Positions 1-7,940 of a stretch of DNA of 27,839 nucleotides are shown piece by piece; positions within the stretch are counted from its first letter, which is position 1; each line of letters begins with the position of its first letter. The stretch is from Chara braunii (taxonomy: Eukaryota > Streptophyta > Charophyceae > Charales > Characeae): positions 1,356,485 to 1,384,323 of the forward strand of contig BFEA01000397.1 in assembly GCA_003427395.1 (NCBI GenBank), read 5' to 3'. The position numbers and the translations under genes were made by a program. The notes beneath the pieces were generated by a model that was not told where the DNA came from, made no database searches, and worked only from the letters and a program-made list of their open reading frames with translations.

Positions 1-76
1 TCAATTCCAACGTTATGAATGTATCGGGTAAAGAAAGCGTCAAAATGCATGTACAGTATTATGTAGTGGAGCGTGG

Positions 77-78
<2 letters not shown>

Positions 79-157
<79 letters not shown>
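79..157. repeat. Compound (CT)n(CA)n microsatellite
   Basis: About 16 CT units pass directly into about 23 CA units. The sequence just left of it (about 62-78) reads TAGTGGAGCGTGGCC, which resembles the right terminus of the MITE family described at 346-473, so a MITE end abuts the array. Open frames through it encode only Leu-Ser, Arg-Glu, Thr-His or Cys-Val runs and are not genes. Confidence 0.97.
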
Positions 158-159
<2 letters not shown>

Positions 160-291
160 CGGGATCCCAACTCTCCAAGCGCGCTGCGAACTCACTTTCT
201 CTTCGGGAAGCCCTCTCCGAACTTCGAACGCGCGTGGCACAGCGAATGCAACGACGGCGATTGCATGGCACGGATCCCATTTTCCCGATCC

Positions 292-294
<3 letters not shown>

Positions 295-344
<50 letters not shown>
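295..344. repeat. (CT)n microsatellite
   Basis: An uninterrupted CT array of about 25 units ends immediately at the left terminus of the MITE at 346. A further CT array resumes on the other side of that MITE, so the two were probably one array before the insertion. Confidence 0.97.
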
Positions 345-345
<1 letters not shown>

Positions 346-347
<2 letters not shown>

Positions 348-470
348 GGCCTTGTTCCACTACTCTCGACATTCACAGAAGACGAAAGTCATGGCGGTGC
401 ATCTTGCAATGTTCTAGCGGAATATTCACTTTCGTTTTGCAGATGTCGAGACTCGAGAGTAGTGGAGAGA

Positions 471-473
<3 letters not shown>
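346..473. mobile_element. MITE inserted in (CT)n, copy 1 of the TGGGCCTC family
   Basis: This is a 128-bp element with imperfect terminal inverted repeats. The left end reads TGGGCCTTGTTCCACTACTC and the right end reads GAGAGTAGTGGAGAGAGGC, roughly its reverse complement. The core contains ATGTTCTAGCGGAA followed by TTCACTTTCGTTTTGCA, which recurs in the elements at 4478-4598 and 4969-5092. There is no coding capacity. It is a non-autonomous DNA element; the transposase class is not identified because no clean target-site duplication can be read inside a microsatellite. Confidence 0.7.
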
Positions 474-517
<44 letters not shown>

Positions 518-527
518 CACACACACA
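474..527. repeat. (CT)n(CA)n microsatellite
   Basis: A CT array of about 21 units is followed by about 6 CA units. It continues the array interrupted by the MITE at 346-473. Confidence 0.95.
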
Positions 528-751
528 GAGTATGCGCGCGCGGATCGGGACAACACGTAACACGTTGCTGACGACTCCCAACATACCTTGCCAACTCCGA
601 GTGGACTCAATGGATGCTGATCTGCCTGACAGAATCGTCCACCTATTCAATGAAGACGAAGATGGCGAAGACCTCAGACATCTCCTGCACATGAATCTGG
701 CTTGTCGGCGCGGTACTGAAGACAAACCATTGACGATGAATGGCAGAGTAC

Positions 752-809
752 ACGGGCTAACGAATTAGAAGCCTCGCGCCACGGGCTAACGAATTAGAAG
801 CCTCGCGCC
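752..809. repeat. Perfect 29-bp tandem duplication
   Basis: The 29-bp unit starting ACGGGCTAACGAATTAG is present twice without mismatch (752-780 and 781-809). This is either a very recent duplication or an assembly artefact. The flanking sequence (528-1000) shows no recognisable gene. Confidence 0.9.
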
Positions 810-1119
810 GTCTCTTTTCTCGATGGCTGTTTGTCGCTGGTGCGCAGCGGCGAGAATGGACGACATCTCTGCCGACGGAGAAAGAATGTAGGCGGAGGGT
901 GCGCGGATACTCCGACGAGCATGAGCACTCATCTCCGCACATGGTTCCTGGGCAAGACGGGTAATGACCCTGACCTGCTTATCAGCCCTTGTTCATGTTT
1001 TTTCTTTTTTGTATGGCCAGTACCAAGAAGGGGCCGGCGGAAAGTCCGCAACGAGGCCTCTGTGTCCTCAGAGCTGGGCGGACAGCCGAGCAGTGTCCCG
1101 GAGTACCAGCGCTTGTGGC

Positions 1120-1935
1120 ACTGTACAAAAGTTGGAATGGCCGGACAGTGCGAAACTCCAAAACTTGCACACTTGTCCGCCCAGACTCCAGGCTCACTGT
1201 CCGAAACGGCGGAGGGTCGTGGATTCCTAGGAGGACCGTCCAGGAAACGACTTGTGCAGGCTGGGAGCTGTACAAAAATGGACAGTGGACATTCCAAGTG
1301 ATTTCTGACAACTGTCCGAGGGATTTCGCACATGGACAGTGGACAGTAAGGGCCTCACCACACCACTATAGAAACACGAAATTTCGATAGTTTAGCATCG
1401 CCACACAGCCTATCAAAAAATGCAGCTTCTAAAATTTTCGATAGGTGTCACAAATGGGAATTCGATACCCCTATCGAACGAAATGTGCACTCGATACCAC
1501 TATCGAGCGAAATGTGCACGTCCGCCTGCAATTCGATAGCCCACACACACTCCGGACTATCGAAAAATCGCCCACACACACGCGAGATGACAGGACCTGC
1601 ACACAGTAGAAAGCGGCCCCGGAACGGAAAACATTCGATACCCCACCGATTCGACAGTGCTGTGTGGCGAAAGGGGGGGATTCTATCGAAGTCCGGACTA
1701 TAGAATTTTTCTGACACCTATCGAGAAAAAAGGCGATTTGATAGTGGTGTGGCGAGCCCCTGAGTGGAGCCAAGTCGAACTGTCCATTTTTTCTACAGTG
1801 GACAGTAGTGGAGCCAGCCCCTAAGTGGAGCGATGTGGCATTTTCCACTGTCCGCTGTACAATTTTTCGCTCTGACAACTGTCCACCAACTGTCCGAAAA
1901 ATAGTACTGTGGACAGTAGTGGAGCCAGACCCATA
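1120..1935. mobile_element. Composite MITE rich in GGACAGT/ACTGTCC, left end unresolved
   Basis: Both flanks of the nested element at 1350-1760 are filled with the words GGACAGT and ACTGTCC. The right side carries two copies of a terminus reading GGACAGTAGTGGAGCCAG followed by CCC or ACCCA, near 1800 and 1911. That terminus is the reverse complement of the TIR starting at 5094, so it belongs to the same superfamily. The segment about 1180-1280 also resembles 5262-5365, both running from TTGTCYGCCCAGACTC to GCAGGCTGGGA. I could not find a matching left terminus, so the left boundary is approximate. Confidence 0.5.
1350..1760. mobile_element. Nested foldback MITE with reiterated TCGATA word
   Basis: This 411-bp element has inverted ends: GGGCCTCACCACACCACTAT on the left and ATAGTGGTGTGGCGAGCCCC on the right. 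Inside it the hexamer TCGATA or its complement TATCGA occurs 11 times, where about 0.2 would be expected in random sequence. No open frame is plausible. The outer bases match the termini of other MITEs in the window while the internal word is specific to this copy. Reiterated subterminal words are known transposase-binding sites in several DNA-transposon superfamilies; applying that here is inference. Confidence 0.75.
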
Positions 1936-2069
1936 CTCACACTAGGACTCTCCTGGATGCATCTGACCTGACTTCTACAATAACCTGGATGCATCTGAAC
2001 CCAATTCCGGCCAAAGCTCAGTCCACGGCCAAAATCGAGGGAAAAATAATAATGAGGAATGAACCACCA

Positions 2070-2262
2070 ACTGCCCTCGGTCAGTTGGGGGTTCACCCAT
2101 AAACTGTTGAAATACAGACCCCTACCAGGTAGTTCGAATCCAAATGCATTCAGATGAGTGAAAACAACTCTGAATTTACCTGGGACCCGTCAGTCCACAG
2201 ATGATATCTCAAGACTATCGCCCTTTCAAAAGAAGGAAACAAAACACAAAAAAAAAGAAAAG
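2070..2262 (+). mobile_element. tRNA-derived SINE with A-rich tail (family II)
   Basis: The head has an A-box-like stretch (CTCGGTCAGTTGGGGGTT) and a B-box-like AGTTCGAATCC about 45 bp later. The body ends in CTGGGACCCGTCAGTCCA and CAAGACTATCGCCCTTT, followed by an A-rich tail. The same layout occurs on the minus strand at 18803-18985, and the 3' end alone recurs at 7571-7625. The shared tRNA-like promoter, body and tail identify it as a SINE rather than a tRNA gene, since no acceptor stem can be folded. Confidence 0.7.
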
Positions 2263-2376
2263 GAACGCATTGTGAGGGTTAACGAACCGTCGTGCCACAC
2301 AAGAAATCACTCCTCGTGGGCAGAAACGCCATGAGTCGGCAACACACCTTGTACGCACTCAGCGTAGTCATTCTTC

Positions 2377-2422
2377 TTTCTTCTTCTTTCTTCTTCTTCT
2401 TCTTCTTCTTCTTCTTCTTCTT
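2377..2422. repeat. (TTC)n microsatellite
   Basis: An imperfect then perfect TTC array. It produces a poly-Phe run in one frame and has no other sign of coding. Confidence 0.9.
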
Positions 2423-2456
2423 TTCAAGTGCGGAGTCATTTCATCTGCTAAAGAAG

Positions 2457-2589
2457 CAGTCACGATTTCAGTTTAAAATCCAGTTCAGGCATCCCTCGAA
2501 TACAACACATCCCTCCTCAACCCTGAATCTAGGTTGTATACATTCACGATTTTCGCCGCTTTGGCACAACATTCGCGAAATCGTGACTG
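2457..2589. repeat. Short inverted repeat with TCACGATTT words
   Basis: CAGTCACGATTTC (2457-2469) is exactly complementary to GAAATCGTGACTG (2577-2589). A third related copy, TTCACGATTTTCG, lies between them near 2543, and GAAACCGTGAC follows near 2620. This looks like another small foldback element. No gene is seen in 2590-3010. Confidence 0.5.
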
Positions 2590-3011
2590 AACTTTTCCAC
2601 TGAAGCGCATGTTCGAACTGAAACCGTGACAGCGCCCTACTAAGCGAAGTGAATTTCTAGACATGTATCACTTCTCTCTGAGATGTACGTCATCATCGTA
2701 GTCTTCTTGCTAAGGCCAACGACAGACAAAGGACTCACTTTCTCTTTCTACATAGGAGATGTCGAACCCAGCCGCCTTCATTTCTCCTTCATCCAGCGAC
2801 CTGGTTCAACCCGAGCCGTGCGGAGGAGGTTGCTCCGGCTCACCGACTTTCACCAGGAGCCATGCCGCAATTTCCACGAGTGTTGGTGTATGATATGAGT
2901 ATTGTCTATCGGATTCGATCTTGTATATACATAAACAACATGAAGATCGAGGGTTAGGGGGAAGCAATCCACGCAAGTGCAACACTCCCCCCCCCCTCCT
3001 CTTCCCTCCCT

Positions 3012-4280
3012 TCAGCAGGATGCGCAGGTGATGTTTACCGTTCCAGTCTCCGCTTCGATGAGAGCAAGAGGAGGCTCGCTCGGACAGAATGTCACTCCGC
3101 TCACCGAGCTGTTGCGCATGTCCACGTATATGTTCTCCGCGCCTGAAGTCCCAGCCACGTTCCTCGAGTACGTGTTCCCTCTGCAGAACTTCACTCTACT
3201 CCTCGGAGGCCCGCCGTCATACAGCGCAACTCCACGTTTGGCCTCGGTGAAGTAACTCGTCACGAGTCGCACACCCACAGCGCCACCGTATTTCCCAGCA
3301 GCGTTCTGCTCGAACTTGGAGCCGGAGATGGTGACCTCCGCCTGATACATCGACAGGGACACGGCTCCTCCTCGCCTGCCCTCTGCCTTGTTTCCTGTGA
3401 ACGTGCATCCGCTGATGATAGTGACGTTGTCACCATAGATATCGATGGCCCCGCCAGTTGCGTACGACTTGTAAGCTCGTTCTGTGGAGTAGGCGGAGTT
3501 GCGCAAGAAGCTCGAACCCACGATCTCCCCCCGTGAGGAACCCACCGCCGCCATTCCGCCCCCGAGGCCATCAACCTGGTTGCCCTCAAATGTGCAATTG
3601 CTGATGGTGTAAAGGTCCGCGAAGAGCAAATACACACCGCCTCCTTCTCCCCGGCCTCTCATTCCCGTCACCTGGTTGTCGCGAAAGACCGTGCTCTCGA
3701 TCACCACCCTCCCGGCACTCATTGAATACACAGCGCCGCCGGTCCCCGCCTGATTGCCGATGAAGAAACAGCGGGAGATCTTCACGTTCCCGCTCTGGAT
3801 GTAGACGACAGAGCCCCCGGACCCGCCGATCGCCCGATTGGCACGAAAAATGCAGTCCTGAATGTCGATGTCGTGACCCAGCAAACTGAAAATGGGCTGC
3901 GTTCCATTGAAGTTGACAAATTCTAAGTTCTTCAAGGTCAGCGTGTAGGCGCGCGATCCAGCTGGCGCTTTGCCCACAAGCGTGACGTGGCTCGACTCGA
4001 AGGCTCCGTCAATCACTGGACGCCTGCCACCTGGCGCTCTGCCCACAAGCGTGAGGTGGTTCGACGTGATGGGTGGCAAAGAGCCGTTGAGAACCACGTC
4101 CCCTTGCACTTCGTGATAACCGATGTCTTGATTACCGAGCGCAGCCAAAAAATCGTTCAATCCGTAACCTGCTGCCAGCGGCAAGAAGATCGACAGCAAC
4201 AACCAGCTCCCCGCTGTCGTTGCTGACAGTCTTGTACACCGGCCACAAGCCGCCATAGCCATAGCCATAGCCGTAGCCAT
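3012..4280 (-). CDS. Secreted right-handed beta-helix protein with Pmp-like FxxN...GGA repeats
   Basis: A single-exon frame of 422 residues, intact from ATG to TGA. Residues 1-12 are an Ala-Met run (MATAMAMAMAAC) encoded by a GCCATA-type hexamer repeat. A hydrophobic signal-peptide core follows at about 24-38 (GSWLLLSIFLPLAAG). The body repeats a degenerate motif FxxN followed by GG(A/S/G): FRANRA...GGS, FIGNQ...GGAVY, FRDNQ...GGGVY, FEGNQ...GGGM, FLRNS...GGAID, FTGNK...GGAV and FEQNA...GGAV. This spacing is typical of parallel beta-helix and chlamydial Pmp-type repeats. Several N-glycosylation sequons (NGS, NGT, NCT, NVT, NSS, NIT) and paired cysteines fit an exported protein. No transmembrane anchor follows the C-terminal NITCASC. 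No catalytic residues of polysaccharide lyases are recognised, so the role (wall binding, adhesion or glycan processing) is unknown. A TATA box lies upstream at 4399-4408. Confidence 0.85.
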   Translation of the reverse strand: MATAMAMAMAACGRCTRLSATTAGSWLLLSIFLPLAAGYGLNDFLAALGNQDIGYHEVQGDVVLNGSLPPITSNHLTLVGRAPGGRRPVIDGAFESSHVTLVGKAPAGSRAYTLTLKNLEFVNFNGTQPIFSLLGHDIDIQDCIFRANRAIGGSGGSVVYIQSGNVKISRCFFIGNQAGTGGAVYSMSAGRVVIESTVFRDNQVTGMRGRGEGGGVYLLFADLYTISNCTFEGNQVDGLGGGMAAVGSSRGEIVGSSFLRNSAYSTERAYKSYATGGAIDIYGDNVTIISGCTFTGNKAEGRRGGAVSLSMYQAEVTISGSKFEQNAAGKYGGAVGVRLVTSYFTEAKRGVALYDGGPPRSRVKFCRGNTYSRNVAGTSGAENIYVDMRNSSVSGVTFCPSEPPLALIEAETGTVNITCASC

Positions 4281-4398
4281 AGCTGCCGCCCCTTTGCGAG
4301 GTGAAATTCGACTGTGCGCGCGCTAAAGGCGGGCCCGCTGTATCGCCAAGGTAGACAAGTCCGGCGCGAAGGGCACAATTCACCTCGGCGGCGCAGCG

Positions 4399-4408
4399 CT
4401 ATATATGC
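4399..4408 (-). promoter_or_regulatory. Candidate TATA box of the beta-helix gene
   Basis: On the minus strand the sequence reads GCATATATAG, about 120 bp upstream of the ATG at 4280. A start site about 30 bp downstream would leave a 5' UTR of roughly 95 nt. The position and the otherwise GC-rich surroundings support it; there is no transcript evidence. Confidence 0.5.
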
Positions 4409-4477
4409 TCAAAGGCCGTATGAGGGGGAGGGCCCAAATATTGCTATGCTCATCCTGCCAAAGCGACCGAAACTTGC

Positions 4478-4598
4478 CATGTTCTAGCGGAAGATTCACT
4501 CTCGTTTTGCACAAAAATCATGGCCGTGTATCTTTCCATGTTCTAGCGGAAGATTCGCTCTCGTTTTGCACATTTCAAGAGTAGTGCACGGAGGCCCA
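4478..4598. mobile_element. MITE, copy 2, left-truncated with internal duplication
   Basis: The unit CATGTTCTAGCGGAAGATTC plus CTCTCGTTTTGCACA is present twice (4478-4512 and 4537-4571). It is followed by the family right end TTTCAAGAGTAGTGCACGGA then GGCCCA. The left terminal repeat is missing. The core matches the elements at 346-473 and 4969-5092. Confidence 0.65.
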
Positions 4599-4742
4599 CT
4601 GACCGTTCGTGGGGCATATTCACACTAGGACTTCTTTACTTCTTTGAGACGGTATTCCGGCCAGATGCATACAGGTGTGGCCGAAAGATGCATTCTTGAA
4701 AGTGCTATGCTACCTGTAGTTGGCCCCCAGGATGGCTGAGTC

Positions 4743-4937
4743 GACATGGAGTCTTTTGTCGTTTAGCGAGTGTTTTCTTTTGCGGAATGTCGCGGACCGG
4801 CTAGGGACGTGGAGTCTTTTGTCGTTTAGCGAGTGTTTTTTCTTTTTCGGGAATGTCGTGGACCGGCTAGAGACGTGGAGTCTTTTGTCGTTTAGCGAGT
4901 GTTTTTTCTTCTTCGGGAATGTCGCGGGCCGGCTAGC
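4743..4937. repeat. Three-copy tandem repeat (63, 66, 66 bp)
   Basis: The unit starts GACRTGGAGTCTTTTGTCGT and ends GACCGGCTAG, at 4743-4805, 4806-4871 and 4872-4937. Two copies are a multiple-of-three 66 bp and the first is 63 bp, so one plus-strand frame (4720-4968, 82 codons) stays open and repeats a 21-22-residue unit, TWSLLSFSECFFFFGNV. Length is conserved in codons but there is no signal, domain or start context, so I treat it as a minisatellite. Confidence 0.85.
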
Positions 4938-4968
4938 GGGGTTGTACAGGGCGTCTTTGCGGAGATAA

Positions 4969-5092
4969 TGGGCCTCGATGCACTACACTCAAAATGTGCA
5001 AAACGAGAGTGAAACTTCCGCTAGAATATTGAAAGATACACCGCCATGATTTTTGTCTTTCGTGCATTTCAAGAGTAGTGCAGCGAGGCCCA
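4969..5092. mobile_element. MITE, copy 3, complete with 30-bp TIRs
   Basis: This 124-bp element is bounded by TGGGCCTCGATGCACTACAC on the left and GAGTAGTGCAGCGAGGCCCA on the right. The inverted similarity continues inward for about 30 bp (CTCAAAATGTGC versus GCATTTCAAG). It is the cleanest member of the family and defines its ends. No protein is encoded. It touches a second, oppositely oriented terminus at 5094. Confidence 0.75.
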
Positions 5093-5093
5093 A

Positions 5094-5365
5094 TGGGTCT
5101 CGCTGCACTACTCTCCACTGTCCGAAATTTCGGATAGTTGGCGGAGAGCTGAAAAGCTCTCCGAATTCGTGGTTTGTGGTGCATCGCTGCACTATCTATC
5201 CGCTCTCCGAGGGTCCCAGTGGTGACTGCACTAACAGACAACGTGAAATCCCTAGAGTACACGGCCATTTGTCTGCCCAGACTCGAGGCACACTCTCGGA
5301 ATTCGGAGCATTTTGAAGAGTCCCACCTAGGTCCATCCGAAAAATCTTCCTTGCAGGCTGGGAAC
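5094..5365. mobile_element. Related MITE, right end lost
   Basis: It starts with TGGGTCTCGCTGCACTACTC followed by TCCACTGTCCGAAATTTCGG. Its interior (5262-5365) resembles 1180-1280, so it is a relative of the GGACAGT-type element. A matching right terminus is not visible, and the right boundary is approximate. Confidence 0.5.
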
Positions 5366-5450
5366 TGGCGATCGCGTCAGGATCGGACGGCCTCGCAAAA
5401 CCAGCGTGCAAGCCTGCGCCCGTAAATTTCCCCATTGCTCTATTGCATCT

Positions 5451-5605
5451 ATGCCCCTGAACCTTGCCACTGGAGATCTCAGTTCCGACCTGGGGACTCC
5501 ACCCTCACTTTCCGAAAATCCTTGGCACACCCCTTTTCACACTTCCAGGCCCACATCTCACTCCGATCAGGAAGGCGCGCCGGGCGTGAGGTTTGGCGTC
5601 ACAGG
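5451..5605 (+). repeat. Interspersed repeat, copy A
   Basis: About 155 bp around ACAGGAGATCTCAGTTCCGA-like sequence is shared, with scattered substitutions, with 12161-12316 on the same strand. Both end near GGCGTCACA. The element class is unknown; no terminal repeats or poly(A) tail are visible. Confidence 0.75.
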
Positions 5606-5733
5606 ATAGCGGTGACAGGCACCAGGGCTGGCTGCCCAGCCCTGGTGGAAGCAGAGTCGGATGAGCCCTGTCGAACGAGGACTTCGAATGCCAGGCCCAG
5701 AGAATGTACTACAGGTCTCATAGCCACTAGATA

Positions 5734-6122
5734 GTTCTACCCGATTATCAGCAGGAGCTCTGGGGACAAGCCTCGCACCCACTACTACACACTAGACCCT
5801 ACCCAGCGACAGACCCCCCCAGTCTGGTAGTTCTTGGACAATTCGCAACCCATGTGTACATCCGAATAGCACCCTGTATGAAGACTTGTGTATGTAAGCC
5901 TTAATGGGCAGTCCCACCCAACTATCAGCAGGAACTCCAGTGACCAGCCTCGTACCTGCTACGACATACTGGACCCTACCCAATAACAGACCCGCCCGGA
6001 AGGCTGTGTGTGCTCTAGGCAGTTCTACCCGACTATCAGCAGGAACGGTGACCAGCCTCGTACCTGCTACGACATACTAGACCCTACCCAGTGACAACCC
6101 CCCGGAAGGCTATGTATGCTCT
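5734..6122. repeat. Three diverged tandem copies of a ~100-bp unit
   Basis: Units near 5734, 5911 and 6022 each contain an ACTATCAGCAGGA-like block, then GACCAGCCTCGTACCTGCTA-like sequence, then ACTAGACCCTACCCA-like sequence. Units 2 and 3 end in CCCGGAAGGCT. Spacing is 177 then 111 bp, so copy 1 is followed by an extra insert. The array joins the 3' side of the SINE at 6183-6581. Confidence 0.8.
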
Positions 6123-6182
6123 GTGAATTGATATATGGAAGTGTACAGACAACATCATGTGTATACATCGAAGAGAGGACAA

Positions 6183-6581
6183 GGGGCATGCTGGACAAGA
6201 ACCCCCCCAAGGACTAAACCAAGCTTGAACCCGTGACCTTACAACATACAATCAAATGACTCAACCATATGAACAACCAGTGGAAATGGAACGAACATGT
6301 GATATGTCAGACCGGGGAGATCAGCAGAGCACCGAAGACCGACACCCCCTAGAAACCCATGTGCAACCCAGAACCAACATACAACAGCATGAACCACCCT
6401 TGAGTGGTGCGCAGGCAGTGTCTGTAGTAGTACCATGCGTCAGCCCAATGGAATGTATGTCCAGCCTTGCGTCACTCTAACGCCCTGCCGGTGTCCATGC
6501 GCAAGGCTGCGGAGTTTTGAACCCGCAATCTTATACCACAATGCGCATTTCCAACCGGTGCTCTAATCACTGAGCTACATC
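6183..6581 (-). mobile_element. tRNA-derived SINE (family I), minus-strand copy
   Basis: Read on the minus strand, it starts GATGTAGCTCAGTGATTAGA (A box at 6560-6577) and has the B-box-like GGGTTCAAAACTCC at 6511-6524. About 320 bp of non-tRNA body follows, ending in GGGGGGTTCTTGTCCAGC. The copy at 21628-21965 matches it throughout. The tRNA-like head lacks a foldable acceptor stem, so this is a SINE, not a tRNA gene. Its 5' end abuts the MITE at 6583. Confidence 0.8.
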
Positions 6582-6582
6582 A

Positions 6583-6999
6583 CCGCCACACCACTCTTGA
6601 AACCGGGGAATGCTTCAAGAGCTGTCAGATGAGAGCTTTAGTCCCCTCCCTGGCCACACAGGAGTCTTGAAAGAGCAATGGTGCTGCACAAAGGATGCAA
6701 AAAGACAGTCCTACTGCTGCTTTTTTTTTCCAATGGCCGTCAGTCAAGATAAAGCCCTGACAACTCTTGAAAATCGGTAGTCCCTCCTGGGTTCGGCCAA
6801 GGATACACTAGAAAAAAGCACGAGTTGCAGGCTGAGGCTGGGGTTCCAATCTTTCAAGAGACTTTCTTGAAAGGGGGTTTCAAGAAGAGCCACTCTGGAT
6901 CTGACAGCTCTTGAAAGCCCCAAGTTTCAAGAGGCTGTGTGGCCACGTAGCAACTGTACTCTTGGAAATCAGTTTTCAAGAGTGGTGTGGGGAGGCCCA
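6583..6999. mobile_element. MITE with reiterated TCTTGAA/TTCAAGA word
   Basis: The right end is GAGTGGTGTGGGGAGGCCCA and the left end retains GCCACACCACTCTTGAAA, truncated at the SINE boundary. The heptamer TCTTGAA or TTCAAGA occurs 10 times within 417 bp. The outer termini match the family at 1350-1760 while the internal word is different. There is no coding sequence. Confidence 0.7.
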
Positions 7000-7214
7000 G
7001 CCCTGCTATGAGGGCATTTACTCGAACCAGGACTTTCTGGAGTCAGCTCGGGGCGTGATTGCAGTCAGATACATTCAGGTCTGGACGTAGTGTAAGTACG
7101 CCGTCAGTTTTTCTTCGAAATCGTGACAAGTGGCACACGAATCAAGACTCCTGATTATCTTCTGGGAGTAGGGGGAAAAAAAAAGATACCACAAAGAGGA
7201 CCTAACGGTCAAAT

Positions 7215-7245
7215 ATATTTTTCCTTTTTTTTTTTTTTTTTTTTT

Positions 7246-7291
<46 letters not shown>
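7215..7291. repeat. Adjacent poly(T) and poly(A) tracts
   Basis: About 22 T, then GGTT, then about 40 A. Two A/T homopolymers back to back suggest two retroposon tails meeting in opposite orientation, or assembly collapse. A-rich sequence resumes at 7480-7510. Confidence 0.8.
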
Positions 7292-7292
<1 letters not shown>

Positions 7293-7570
7293 GACCAAGA
7301 TACAACGTAGGAAAATCCTATTGTGTGAGTAGGCTTCTCCCTATCGTAACACGTGGCGGATGCCAATCTCCAGTGCGAAGTACCTGCTCGACGTGAGATC
7401 ACAAGCGACACGATCCCAAACAGGACACAAAATTGCACGTCACGATCCCAAACGACGGTGAACAGGAAAAAGGTCACGACAAAAAAGAAAAAAAAGAAAA
7501 AAAAAAGAAAGGTAACAACGGTGTCCCCCATTGGGGGTTCCCTGAAGGCAATCAAGGCCACAATACTGAA

Positions 7571-7668
7571 TTGACCTGGGCCGGTTAGTCCGATGATAAT
7601 ACCTCAAGGCCATCGCCCTTTTTTTTTGAAAAAAAAAGCACAAAAAAAGAAAAAGAAAAAAAGAAAAA
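7571..7668 (+). mobile_element. SINE family II, 3' end plus A-rich tail
   Basis: CTGGGCCGGTTAGTCCGATG and CAAGGCCATCGCCCTTT match the 3' ends at 2170-2235 and 18826-18880. The head is not recognisable. An A-rich tail interrupted by G and C follows to about 7668. Confidence 0.6.
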
Positions 7669-7674
7669 GGAATC

Positions 7675-7940
7675 CACTGGCCTACCACAGTTGGTAAGGG
7701 ACGCAAGTGGCATTCAGGATCGCGAGTTCAATCCCCATTGGCCCATGTGCTTTTCTGGGCAAGCTTGGCGCCCTCCACCTGGAGATATGCCTTTGGTTCC
7801 CCAGAGTGGCAGTGTCCATAGTGGGAGCGGATCGGAGGGGAGACACAGTGACTGGCCCTTGGAAGAAGCTTGGTCCTGATGCTACTGGCTGACCCCTAGC
7901 CGGTATCGCCCATCGTGTTGGAGGCTTGAGCACCGGTGTG
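7675..7940 (+). mobile_element. Possible tRNA-derived SINE head (family V)
   Basis: ACCACAGTTGGTAAGGGACG resembles an A box, and GCGAGTTCAATCCCC at 7732-7745 resembles a B box at suitable spacing. Downstream sequence to about 7940 has no homologue in the window. A degenerate tRNA gene is possible but no cloverleaf can be drawn. Confidence 0.4.

Noticed and set aside
346-473. CACTA (CMC) assignment for the TGGGCCTC MITEs
   Set aside because: CACTA-like bases occur a few positions inside the TIR, but similarity between copies extends outside them and no 3-bp target duplication fits, so the superfamily is left open.
15-725. Several open frames of 66-181 codons on both strands
   Set aside because: They are made of Leu-Ser, Arg-Glu, Thr-His and Cys-Val runs from the microsatellites and have no other coding evidence.
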